Source of the DNA: Actinoplanes sp. DH11
GTDB lineage: Bacteria; Actinomycetota; Actinomycetes; Mycobacteriales; Micromonosporaceae
Assembly: GCF_020873875.1 (NCBI RefSeq)
Contig: NZ_JAHWGU010000009.1
Span: 186,001 to 250,000 of the forward strand
Direction: 5' to 3'
Length of the DNA: 64,000 nt
Part shown: positions 57,546 to 64,000 of the stretch, piece after piece
Numbering within the stretch: the stretch's first letter is position 1
How the letters are laid out: each line of letters starts with the position of its first letter
Position numbers and translations under genes: made by a program
Notes under the pieces: model-generated
Seen by the model: the letters and a program-made list of their open reading frames with translations, nothing else
What the model was told of the DNA's origin: nothing
Database searches by the model: none

Positions 57546-59240
57546 ATGACAAATCTTTCTCCTGCTCATCGGGACGCCGCCCTGAGCGCGCTCGCCGCGA
57601 CCGAGGTCGACGTGCTGGTGATCGGCGGGGGAGTGGTCGGGGCGGGTTGCGCGCTCGACGCGGTCACACGGGGACTGACCGTGGGCCTCGTCGAGGCGCG
57701 TGACTTCGCCTCCGGCACCTCCAGCCGGTCCAGCAAACTGATCCACGGCGGGCTGCGGTACCTGGAGATGCTGGACTTCGGGCTGGTGCGGGAGGCGCTG
57801 CGCGAACGAGGACTCATCCTGCAGCGCCTCGCACCACACCTGGCCCGTCCCGTCCGGTTTCTCTACCCCCTCAAACACCGCGGCTGGGAACGCCTCTACG
57901 CCGGTGCGGGCGTCACCCTCTACGACGCGATGGCCGCCTCCCAGGCACTGCCCCGCCACCGGCACCTGAGCCGGCGCGGCGCGCTGCGGGCCTGCCCGGC
58001 ACTGCGCAAGGACGCGCTGGTGGGCGCGTTGCAGTATTACGACGGGCAGCTCGACGACGCCCGGCACACCATGTTCCTGGCGCGGACCGCTGCCGCGTAC
58101 GGCGCGCACGTGGCCTCGCGCACCGAAGTCGTCGGCATCCTGCGGGAAGGCGAACGGGTGACCGGCGTACGGGTGCACGACCTCGAACACGACCGGACCT
58201 TCGAGATCCGTGCCCAGCAGGTCATCAACGCGACGGGCGTCTGGACCGACGACACGCAGTCCCTGGTCGGCGAACGCGGCCAGTTCAACGTCCGGGCTTC
58301 CAAGGGCATTCACCTGGTCGTGCCGCGCGACCGGATCCAGTCGTCGACCGGTCTGATCCTGCGCACCACGAGCAGTGTGCTGTTCGTGATCCCCTGGGGC
58401 CGGCACTGGATCGTCGGCACCACCGACACCGACTGGAACCTGGACAAGGCGCACCCGGCCGCCTCCAGCAAGGACATCGACTACCTGCTGACCGAAGTCA
58501 ACAAGGTGCTGTCCCGGCCCCTGGAACGGGCCGACGTGCAGGGCGTCTTCGCCGGGCTGCGCCCCCTGCTCTCCGGCGAGTCCGAATCCACCTCCCAGCT
58601 GTCCCGGGAACACTCGGTCGGCAGCCCCGTGCCGGGACTGGTCGTGGTCGGCGGCGGCAAGTACACGACGTACCGCGTGATGGCCCGCGACGCGGTCGAC
58701 GCCGCCGTGCACGGCCTGGCCCGCACCGTGCCGCCCTGCGTCACCGACAGGGTGCCCTTGCTGGGCGCGGAGGGTTACCCGGCCCTCTGGAACCGGCGCG
58801 GCATCCTCGCCACGCAGTCCGGGCTGCACGTAGCCCGCATCGAGCACCTGCTGGGCCGTTACGGCACCCTCATCACCGAGGTCCTCGACCTCATCCGCGA
58901 CGAACCGGACCTGGGCCGCCCCATCAAGGGCGCCGAGGACTACCTGCGAGCCGAGTTCGTCTACGCCGCCGCCGCCGAAGGCGCCCGCCACCTGGTGGAC
59001 GTCCTCGCCCGTCGCACCCGGATCTCCATCGAGACCTTCGACCGGGGCGTGGTGGCGGCACCGGACGCCGCCGAACTGATGGGCCGGGTGCTGGGCTGGA
59101 CACCCGAGCAACGCGACCGGGAGGTGGAGAACTACCGCCTGCGGGTGGAGGCCGAACGAGCCTCCCAGGAACAGCAGGACGACGAAACCGCGGACGCCGC
59201 CCGGCTGGGCGCCCCGGACGTCGTACCCCTGCGGTTGTAA
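57546..59240 (+). CDS. glpD: aerobic glycerol-3-phosphate dehydrogenase
   Basis: 564 residues from the ATG at 57546, one base after the glpK stop. The FAD motif is VLVIGGGVVGAGCALDAVTR. SRSSKLIHGGLRYLE is the DAO/GlpD signature, and WGRHWIVGTTDTDWN lies in the substrate domain. GVFAGLRPLLSGESESTSQL and VVGGGKYTTYRVMARDAVDA complete the flavin site. The C-terminal DAO_C domain follows. It oxidises glycerol-3-phosphate to dihydroxyacetone phosphate at the membrane, passing electrons to quinone. It ends the glycerol operon. Confidence 0.95.
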   Translation: MTNLSPAHRDAALSALAATEVDVLVIGGGVVGAGCALDAVTRGLTVGLVEARDFASGTSSRSSKLIHGGLRYLEMLDFGLVREALRERGLILQRLAPHLARPVRFLYPLKHRGWERLYAGAGVTLYDAMAASQALPRHRHLSRRGALRACPALRKDALVGALQYYDGQLDDARHTMFLARTAAAYGAHVASRTEVVGILREGERVTGVRVHDLEHDRTFEIRAQQVINATGVWTDDTQSLVGERGQFNVRASKGIHLVVPRDRIQSSTGLILRTTSSVLFVIPWGRHWIVGTTDTDWNLDKAHPAASSKDIDYLLTEVNKVLSRPLERADVQGVFAGLRPLLSGESESTSQLSREHSVGSPVPGLVVVGGGKYTTYRVMARDAVDAAVHGLARTVPPCVTDRVPLLGAEGYPALWNRRGILATQSGLHVARIEHLLGRYGTLITEVLDLIRDEPDLGRPIKGAEDYLRAEFVYAAAAEGARHLVDVLARRTRISIETFDRGVVAAPDAAELMGRVLGWTPEQRDREVENYRLRVEAERASQEQQDDETADAARLGAPDVVPLRL

Positions 59241-59253
59241 CCCACTCGAGAGC

Positions 59254-59280
59254 CGGCGGCAGCCTTCCCGGCTGCCGCCG
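59254..59280 (+). terminator. terminator of the glycerol operon
   Basis: An 11-bp perfect stem (59254-59264 with 59270-59280) and a 5-base loop start 13 bases after the glpD stop. Confidence 0.7.
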
Positions 59281-59395
59281 CCTCGTGCCCGGCTGCCGTC
59301 GCGTCCCGGTCCCGCCCGGCTGCCGCCGCCTCGCGCCCGGCCGCCGCTGCCTCGCGCTCGGTTGCCGTCGCCTCCGGACCGGTTGTGGCTCGGCG
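59281..59395. repeat. about 21-bp imperfect GC-rich repeats
   Basis: Variants of CCCGGCTGCCGCCGCCTCGTG recur about five times between glpD and the convergent phosphatidyltransferase gene. One arm of the terminator stem has the same sequence, so the array may derive from it. Confidence 0.55.
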
Positions 59396-59407
59396 GGCTT
59401 CCGCTGG

Positions 59408-60328
59408 TCAGACCAGGGCGGGCGCCTGCGCCACTTCCCCGGCGGCGCCCTTGCCCTCGAACGTCGCCAGCCGCCGGTTGAAGGTCTTCGTGGTGGTCCA
59501 GAGCTTGAAGACGAGCAGCGACTCGAAGGCGAGCAGCAGCACGCCGGAGATGAGTGTGGTCGCCACGATCTGGCCGATGAGCGGTCCCACGATGAAGACG
59601 AACATCATGAACTCGATACCGCTGAACAGGTGCGCGCGGATCCGCTGGCGCAGCAGCAGGTTCCGGATCCGCACGAACAGGCTGTACTTCGTCCGGAAAT
59701 CGCCGTGCACGTCGACCGTGGCGCGGGCACTCTCGGCGTCGGCGAGCATCGCCTCGGTCGGCGCCTCCTCGTCGGTCTCCTCCACGTACTCCGGCGTCTT
59801 CGTCCCGGCCGCCAGCGCCGCCGTGATCAGCCGGTCCTTCATCGTCAGCTTGACCTTCGACATCTGCAGCGCGTTCAGATAACGGAACATGTCGAGGAAG
59901 ATGACCAACGTCGCGAGCAGCGGATAGATCACCTCGTCGGTGCGCAGGTACTGCCCGCCGAATAGCCCGAACGCGCACGCCAGCACCCGGAGCCGGTCGA
60001 AGACGTAGTCCAGCCACGTCCCGAAGAGCGACCCCGACCCGGTCAGCCGCGCAATCTTCCCGTCCATGCAGTCCAGCACGAAGCTCAGGTGGTAGAGCAC
60101 CGCACCGGCCAGCAGCCACATGTAGTCCTGCTGCCAGAAGCAGTACGCCGATCCGAGCCCGACCAGGAACGCCCCGAACGTCAGCCGGTTCGGAGTGACC
60201 CAGCGCCACGGCGCCACGAGCCAGACCAGCCGGGAAGCCAGCGGGTCGACCAGCCAGACGGTCCACCAGGCGTCCCGGCGTTTGTATGTGCGCTCGCGAA
60301 TCGTCGCCAACGTCGGTCGTTGTGCCAT
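59408..60328 (-). CDS. CDP-alcohol phosphatidyltransferase family protein
   Basis: 306 residues from the ATG at 60328. The CDP-alcohol motif is complete: LDCMDGKIARLTGSGSLFGT followed by WLDYVFDR, giving the D..DG..AR........G...D...D catalytic signature. Five to six membrane helices surround it. Between helices is an acidic loop (EETDEEAPTEAMLADAESAR), unusual in length. Such enzymes join a CDP-activated lipid or polyol to an alcohol to make phospholipids. The substrate is not decided by the sequence. Proximity to glycerol-phosphate genes is suggestive but the strand is opposite. Confidence 0.88.
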   Translation of the reverse strand: MAQRPTLATIRERTYKRRDAWWTVWLVDPLASRLVWLVAPWRWVTPNRLTFGAFLVGLGSAYCFWQQDYMWLLAGAVLYHLSFVLDCMDGKIARLTGSGSLFGTWLDYVFDRLRVLACAFGLFGGQYLRTDEVIYPLLATLVIFLDMFRYLNALQMSKVKLTMKDRLITAALAAGTKTPEYVEETDEEAPTEAMLADAESARATVDVHGDFRTKYSLFVRIRNLLLRQRIRAHLFSGIEFMMFVFIVGPLIGQIVATTLISGVLLLAFESLLVFKLWTTTKTFNRRLATFEGKGAAGEVAQAPALV

Positions 60329-60489
60329 GCCGTGTCTCCACCGATGGGCCGCAGGTATATGAACACGCGAAGGCGAACACCTTGCCTGCGCCCGACCGAC
60401 ACATGCACATAAGTGAGCCCCCGCGCTCGGCAGACATGATCTACGAAGTTGCTGAGAGTATCCAGAGTTGATCCTGAGAACGGCACGAG

Positions 60490-61302
60490 TTAGGTATCTA
60501 GGTAACGCAGCGTCATCGCGGCGCCGCCAAGGGCTACCAGAGCCCATGCCGCGGAGGCCGGATCGACATCCGCGATCCAGGCCGTCACTTCCCCACCAGC
60601 CGGCTGTCCGTTCTCACCGCCCGCACCGGTCACCGGGCCCGCGGGGAGCACTGCGGCGACATCCGGCAGGCGCGCCCGGACCAGCGGGACAACAATGAGG
60701 TACGCCGTGAGCACCACCCCCGCCGCGACCACCCCGTGCCGCAGGATCAGACCGGCACCGCACGCCGCCAGAGTGGCGAAGGTCAGATAGCCGGCCGCTC
60801 CGGGCGCCCCGGCCGTGGCCGCCGTGACAGCCGCGAACGGAACCGTCAGCGCCAGCAGCGCCAGAGCCTTCGCCATCGTCAGGGTCGCCCTCCGCGGCAT
60901 GGCGAGCAGGGTGGCATGGATCTGCCGCCCGCGGTCGTGCTCCTGCGTCGCCGCGAGCACCCCGAGAACCAGGAAACCGGCCTGCGTGTGCACCAGCACC
61001 GACCCGGGCAGCTCGGCAAGGCGGAGCAGCAGGGTAACCGCCCAGGTCAGCGTCAGCGTGATCCAAACCGACGGCAGAGTGCCCAGCTTCGCCACCTCGG
61101 CCCTGATCGTGGCCACGACAGTGCCCACCGGAACCAGGCCCGCGCTCCACGTCGAGCCCGCCTTGACACTGCGAGGCGCATTCTCCGCCATGCCTCCCGT
61201 CCGTTGATTGCCGGAACTGCGCTCCACTGGGGGATGACCGCCGGTCAAGCGCCCCGCCGGATCATTTCCGGTCATGCGTCCCACCGGCGGATTCGCGGTC
61301 AT
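60490..61302 (-). CDS. ABC-2 type permease subunit, second
   Basis: 270 residues from the ATG at 61302, overlapping the upstream permease gene by 4 bp. The N-terminal 45 residues are a hydrophilic repeat-like stretch (VGRMTGNDPAGRLTGGHPPV), unusual for permeases. Six helices follow, in the pattern of ABC-2 transporters (IRAEVAKLGTLPSVWITLTL, HDRGRQIHATLLAMPRR). The latter matches TATLLATPRRERLL of the sister permease, so the two genes are related. It is the last gene of the transporter operon. Confidence 0.75.
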   Translation of the reverse strand: MTANPPVGRMTGNDPAGRLTGGHPPVERSSGNQRTGGMAENAPRSVKAGSTWSAGLVPVGTVVATIRAEVAKLGTLPSVWITLTLTWAVTLLLRLAELPGSVLVHTQAGFLVLGVLAATQEHDRGRQIHATLLAMPRRATLTMAKALALLALTVPFAAVTAATAGAPGAAGYLTFATLAACGAGLILRHGVVAAGVVLTAYLIVVPLVRARLPDVAAVLPAGPVTGAGGENGQPAGGEVTAWIADVDPASAAWALVALGGAAMTLRYLDT

Positions 61303-62075
61303 GCGTCCCGCCGGTTGAAGAGTGCCGCAGCGACCGCCAGCAGGCCGGCCACCCAGGCGGACATCACCAGGCCCGCGGTCACGGGAGCTATCTCCACCGG
61401 GACCTCGATGCTCCGGAGGAACATGTGTGCCCCCACGACGTCCGGCAGGTAGGCCGCCCAGGGCGTCACCTTGGTCAGCAGATAGGGCAGGGAGACGACC
61501 GTGCTGTTGACGATCAACACGGTCAGCGTGACGATCCCGTTGCGTGCGAGAAGCGTGATCGCATAGGCGAGCAGGGCGATCAGAACCCAGTAGAGCACCG
61601 CGGCCGCCGCCCGGCCCGGCTGCGGCGCGGGTATCAGCGAACCGTGCACCCACCTGGTGATCACCAGTGTGGCGACGGTGGTGAGCAATCCCTGCACCGC
61701 GACCACGAGCGACAATGCCGTCCCCTTGGCGATGAGCAACCGCTCGCGTCGCGGCGTGGCCAGCAGTGTCGCGGTCAACTGCCGGGCACCTGGCACGTCG
61801 TCGCCGGTCGGCGTGAACTCACTGCTGACCACCACCACGCCGAGGATCATCGCGCCGAGCACCCCGATCCCCAGGTTCTGGAAGGCCAGGTCGGACGCGT
61901 CTCCGGTCAGACCCTCGGCGACCGCCCGGCGGGTGGCCGAGGCGTTGAGCCCCACCAGCACCGGCGCCGCGAGCAACCCCAGCACCAGGCCCACCCAGGC
62001 TGTCCGCAGGCCGAGAAGTTTGCGCAGCTCGGCATGGACAAGGCTCACCATCTGGACCCGGCCGCCGCTCACCAC
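61299..62075 (-). CDS. ABC-2 type permease subunit, first
   Basis: 258 residues; GTG codons at 62075 and 62072 are both possible starts. Six membrane helices are seen. VHAELRKLLGLRTAWVGLVL and SSEFTPTGDDVPGARQLTAT are typical of actinobacterial ABC-2 permeases near DrrB-like systems. It overlaps the ATPase gene by 7 bp and the second permease by 4 bp. With the ATPase it forms an export system of unknown substrate, adjacent to a two-component pair that may control it. Confidence 0.8.
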   Translation of the reverse strand: MVSGGRVQMVSLVHAELRKLLGLRTAWVGLVLGLLAAPVLVGLNASATRRAVAEGLTGDASDLAFQNLGIGVLGAMILGVVVVSSEFTPTGDDVPGARQLTATLLATPRRERLLIAKGTALSLVVAVQGLLTTVATLVITRWVHGSLIPAPQPGRAAAAVLYWVLIALLAYAITLLARNGIVTLTVLIVNSTVVSLPYLLTKVTPWAAYLPDVVGAHMFLRSIEVPVEIAPVTAGLVMSAWVAGLLAVAAALFNRRDA

Positions 62076-62764
62076 TTGCTCGTCCCTGCGGTGAGGGCGA
62101 AGAACGCGTCTTCCAGGGTCAGATGCCCGGCGGACACCTCATCGACCGTGCCGCTCGCCACCACCCGCCCTCGATCGATGATCACCACGTCGTCGGCTAT
62201 CCCGGAGAGCTCGCCCATCAGATGGCTGGAGAGGAGCACGGTGCGTCCTTCGGCGGCGGCGTCGCGCAGGAATGCGCGCATCCACCTGATGCCCGCGGGA
62301 TCGAGTCCGTTGACCGGCTCATCCAGCACCAGCACCGGCGGATCGCCGAGCAGGGCGGCCGCCAGCCCGAGCCGCCGGCTCATGCCCAGCGAGAACCCGC
62401 CGGCCCGCTTGCCCGCCTCGTCGGTGAGCCCGACCAGGTCGAGCACCTCCGCGACCCGGGATCGGGGCAGCCGGTTGCTCGTGGCCATCCAGCGCAGGTG
62501 GGCACGCGCGGAACGGGCCCGGTGCGCCCCACTGCCGTCGAGCAGGGCGCCCACCACGGTCAGTGGGCGGCTCCACTCGGCATAGCGGCGGCCGCTCACC
62601 AGGGCGGTGCCACCCCGGGCCCGGTCGAGGCCGAGCAGCACGCGCAGGGTGGAGGTCTTGCCGGCGCCGTTGGGGCCGAGAAAGCCGGTCACCCGGCCGG
62701 GCCGAGCCTCGAAGGAGACGTCGTGCAACCGGCCTGGGCGGCTCAGATGGTCGATGGCGATCAT
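62069..62764 (-). CDS. ABC transporter ATP-binding protein
   Basis: 231 residues from the ATG at 62764. Walker A is FLGPNGAGKTSTLRVLLG, the signature region is GGFSLGMSRRLGLAAALL (LGMSR in place of LSGGQ), and Walker B is PVLVLDEPVNGLDPAG, followed by the H-loop SSHLMGELS. It powers the two permeases encoded downstream. This DrrA/CcmA-like subfamily serves antibiotic, peptide or lipid export. The divergent histidine kinase gene begins 99 bp away, so a shared control region is likely. Confidence 0.93.
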   Translation of the reverse strand: MIAIDHLSRPGRLHDVSFEARPGRVTGFLGPNGAGKTSTLRVLLGLDRARGGTALVSGRRYAEWSRPLTVVGALLDGSGAHRARSARAHLRWMATSNRLPRSRVAEVLDLVGLTDEAGKRAGGFSLGMSRRLGLAAALLGDPPVLVLDEPVNGLDPAGIRWMRAFLRDAAAEGRTVLLSSHLMGELSGIADDVVIIDRGRVVASGTVDEVSAGHLTLEDAFFALTAGTSKW

Positions 62765-62863
62765 TGCTCCAGTCAACCGGGGCGAATGATCGTTCACATC
62801 GGACCGTGACCCCATCTTTGCGGCCGGGTCTAAGACCCTGGTCTGGGGTTTACAGTCGGCAGC

Positions 62864-63904
62864 GTGGTTCCTCGCACCCGGCCGACCTGGAGTAATCGGG
62901 CCGTGCCCATCCTCGCCGCCGTCGCCACCGTGCTGGTGCTCGGGCTCTGCACCGTGGGCGTCTCCGGTCCGCTCGCCCGGGTGATCCCGGCGCTGATCGG
63001 CGGTGCCGCGGTGGCCACCGTGGTCTGGGCGGTTCGCCGCTGGCGTGCCGACCGCGCCGACTACGAGCGGCGGCTCACCGAGTGGGCGGCCACCGAGGCG
63101 GTTCTGGCCGAGCGGCTGCACATCGCCCACGACCTGCACGATGTCGTGTCGCACGGGTTAGGCCTGATCACCGTGCGCGCGGCGGCAACGCAGCACCTTC
63201 CCGCTACCGAGGAGGTGCGCGAGGCACTCACCGACATCGAGGAGACGAGCCGCACCGCCACGGCCGAGCTGCGGCGCATGCTGATCGTCCTGCGCGAGCC
63301 GGATCAGGCCGGCCCGCGTGCCCCGCTGGAGAGCCTGGCCGACCTGCCCGGCATCGTCCGGTCCGCCGAGGCCGCCGGCCTGCGGCCCCGCCTCACCGCC
63401 GAACCACTGGGTGGCGTGACGGCCGGAGTGCAGGTGGCGGTCTGCCGCACGGTCCGTGAAGCACTGAGCAACGTCGCGCGCCACGCCGGCCCTACCGGGG
63501 TGGAGGTGCAGGTGCACCGAGACGGCTCGTTCGTGCAGGTCGTCGTCTCCGACGAAGGACCCGCCCACGGTTGGCATGCCGCGCCCGGTGCGGGGCACGG
63601 GCTGGCTGGCTTACGAGAACGCATCGGCAGTCTCGGCGGCACCCTCACCACCGCGCCTGCCGGAGGCGGCTTCCGGCTCGCCGCCAGGATCCCCGACGAT
63701 CCGGCAGCCGACGATCCCCATCCCACCGCGCAGCATCCTGGAAACTCCGCAGACGGTGGGTTCGGAGGCGTCGCACGGGTGTCGGACGGGCGTGCGGGTG
63801 GTGGGCCTGGAGGCATCGCACGGGTGTCGGAGGGCCGTGCGGGTGGTGGGTTACCAGAGACCGCGCGGGTGCCTGACGGTTCTGCGTCGGGGTTTCGGGC
63901 ATGA
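62864..63904 (+). CDS. NarL-family sensor histidine kinase
   Basis: 346 residues from a GTG at 62864. Two N-terminal helices (residues 14-60) carry no large external sensor. The HisKA_3 box is HIAHDLHDVVSHGLGLITVR, with the phosphorylated His in HDLHD. The ATPase has REALSNVARHA (N box), VVVSDEGPA (G1) and GHGLAGLRERIGSLGGTL (G2). The C-terminus is an added tail of three 15-residue repeats (GGxGGxARVSxGRAG) outside the catalytic domain. It overlaps the regulator gene by 4 bp and is divergent from the ABC genes, its probable targets. Confidence 0.92.
   Translation: MVPRTRPTWSNRAVPILAAVATVLVLGLCTVGVSGPLARVIPALIGGAAVATVVWAVRRWRADRADYERRLTEWAATEAVLAERLHIAHDLHDVVSHGLGLITVRAAATQHLPATEEVREALTDIEETSRTATAELRRMLIVLREPDQAGPRAPLESLADLPGIVRSAEAAGLRPRLTAEPLGGVTAGVQVAVCRTVREALSNVARHAGPTGVEVQVHRDGSFVQVVVSDEGPAHGWHAAPGAGHGLAGLRERIGSLGGTLTTAPAGGGFRLAARIPDDPAADDPHPTAQHPGNSADGGFGGVARVSDGRAGGGPGGIARVSEGRAGGGLPETARVPDGSASGFRA
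63755..63895. repeat. 45-bp in-frame repeat (3 copies) in the kinase gene
   Basis: Three related 45-bp units encode GGFGGVARVSDGRAG, GGPGGIARVSEGRAG and a diverged GGLPETARVPDGSAS. They form the C-terminal tail of the histidine kinase. Confidence 0.85.
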
Positions 63905-64000
63905 CGCGGGTGCTGCTCGTTGATGACCAGAAGATGCTTCGGCGCAGCCTTGCGGCGATCATCGACAAGGAGCCGGACCTGACAGTGGTCGGTCAGGCCG
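63901..64000 (+). CDS. NarL-type response regulator (3' end outside window)
   Basis: The ATG at 63901 overlaps the kinase stop (ATGA). The first 33 residues, MTRVLLVDDQKMLRRSLAAI and following, have the receiver acidic pair (D8-D9) and match NarL/DesR-type regulators. The gene runs off the right edge. It is the partner of the upstream kinase and probably regulates the ABC transporter operon. Confidence 0.85.
   Translation, partial: MTRVLLVDDQKMLRRSLAAIIDKEPDLTVVGQA

Noticed and set aside
57330-60437. Minus-strand open frame of 1035 codons across glpD and the phosphatidyltransferase region
   Set aside because: It is antisense to glpD, with poor codon positions and no family signature; long antisense frames are expected at this GC content.

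Overview
The window is about 64 kb of very high-GC DNA with strongly G/C-biased third codon positions, many GTG starts, 4-base ATGA/GTGA gene overlaps and actinobacterial gene families (NarL-type two-component pairs, GylR/IclR control of glycerol genes, Hsp70-like/propeller proteins). Together these suggest a filamentous actinobacterium, most likely Micromonosporaceae such as Actinoplanes. The genus is inferred from general knowledge, not from a search.

Layout. 1-5.5 kb: the end of an amine oxidase, a DctA-type dicarboxylate symporter, and divergently a CitA/DcuS-like kinase, its regulator and a G6PDH-like gene in one overlapping operon. 5.5-6.3 kb: a 31-bp tandem repeat array and GC-rich decay sequence. 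6.3-9 kb: DUF2784 and SDR genes, a promoter with a 17-codon leader ORF and strong terminator, then a tight array of three odd tRNA-like genes plus a broken fourth, then a methyltransferase. 9-21 kb: NUDIX, DHFR-like, CPBP protease and DHA2 exporter genes, a MoxR/VWA-metallopeptidase three-gene unit, a secreted M14 carboxypeptidase, a LuxR-type regulator and VanZ.

21-49 kb is mainly an exopolysaccharide locus in two arms. The left arm (22.8-28.0 kb, + strand) holds a CapD/PglF-like dehydratase, a nucleotide-sugar dehydrogenase, an initiating phospho-sugar transferase and an aminotransferase-like protein. The right arm (48.0-36.25 kb, - strand) holds a polysaccharide deacetylase, a DegT aminotransferase, a GT4, a Wzc-like protein, a flippase, a polymerase-like protein, a secreted Tat-type protein, two FemAB/GNAT-like transferases and a flavin monooxygenase. 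A third FemAB-like gene diverges at 48.26 kb. A 37-bp element (29/37 identical) lies upstream of both arms, oriented toward each, and probably co-regulates them. Between the arms sits an accessory stretch with a membrane protein, an IS1634-family element, a multiply frameshifted pseudogene, glutathione-independent formaldehyde dehydrogenase, and an OYE/MerR pair with a textbook 19-bp-spacer MerR promoter.

49-64 kb: pyruvoyl-dependent arginine decarboxylase, an actin-like/beta-propeller membrane protein, zinc-ribbon and hemerythrin proteins, a complete glycerol regulon (two glycerol kinases, IclR regulator, GlpF, GlpD), a CDP-alcohol phosphatidyltransferase, an ABC-2 exporter and a NarL-type two-component pair cut by the window end.

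No rRNA, CRISPR array or prophage was seen. The most unusual items are the paired EPS element, the tRNA-like array with its leader/terminator unit, the eroded gene beside the IS, and the protein-coding tandem repeats (His-rich in a glycosyltransferase, Ser/Gly-rich in the MoxR-associated protein).
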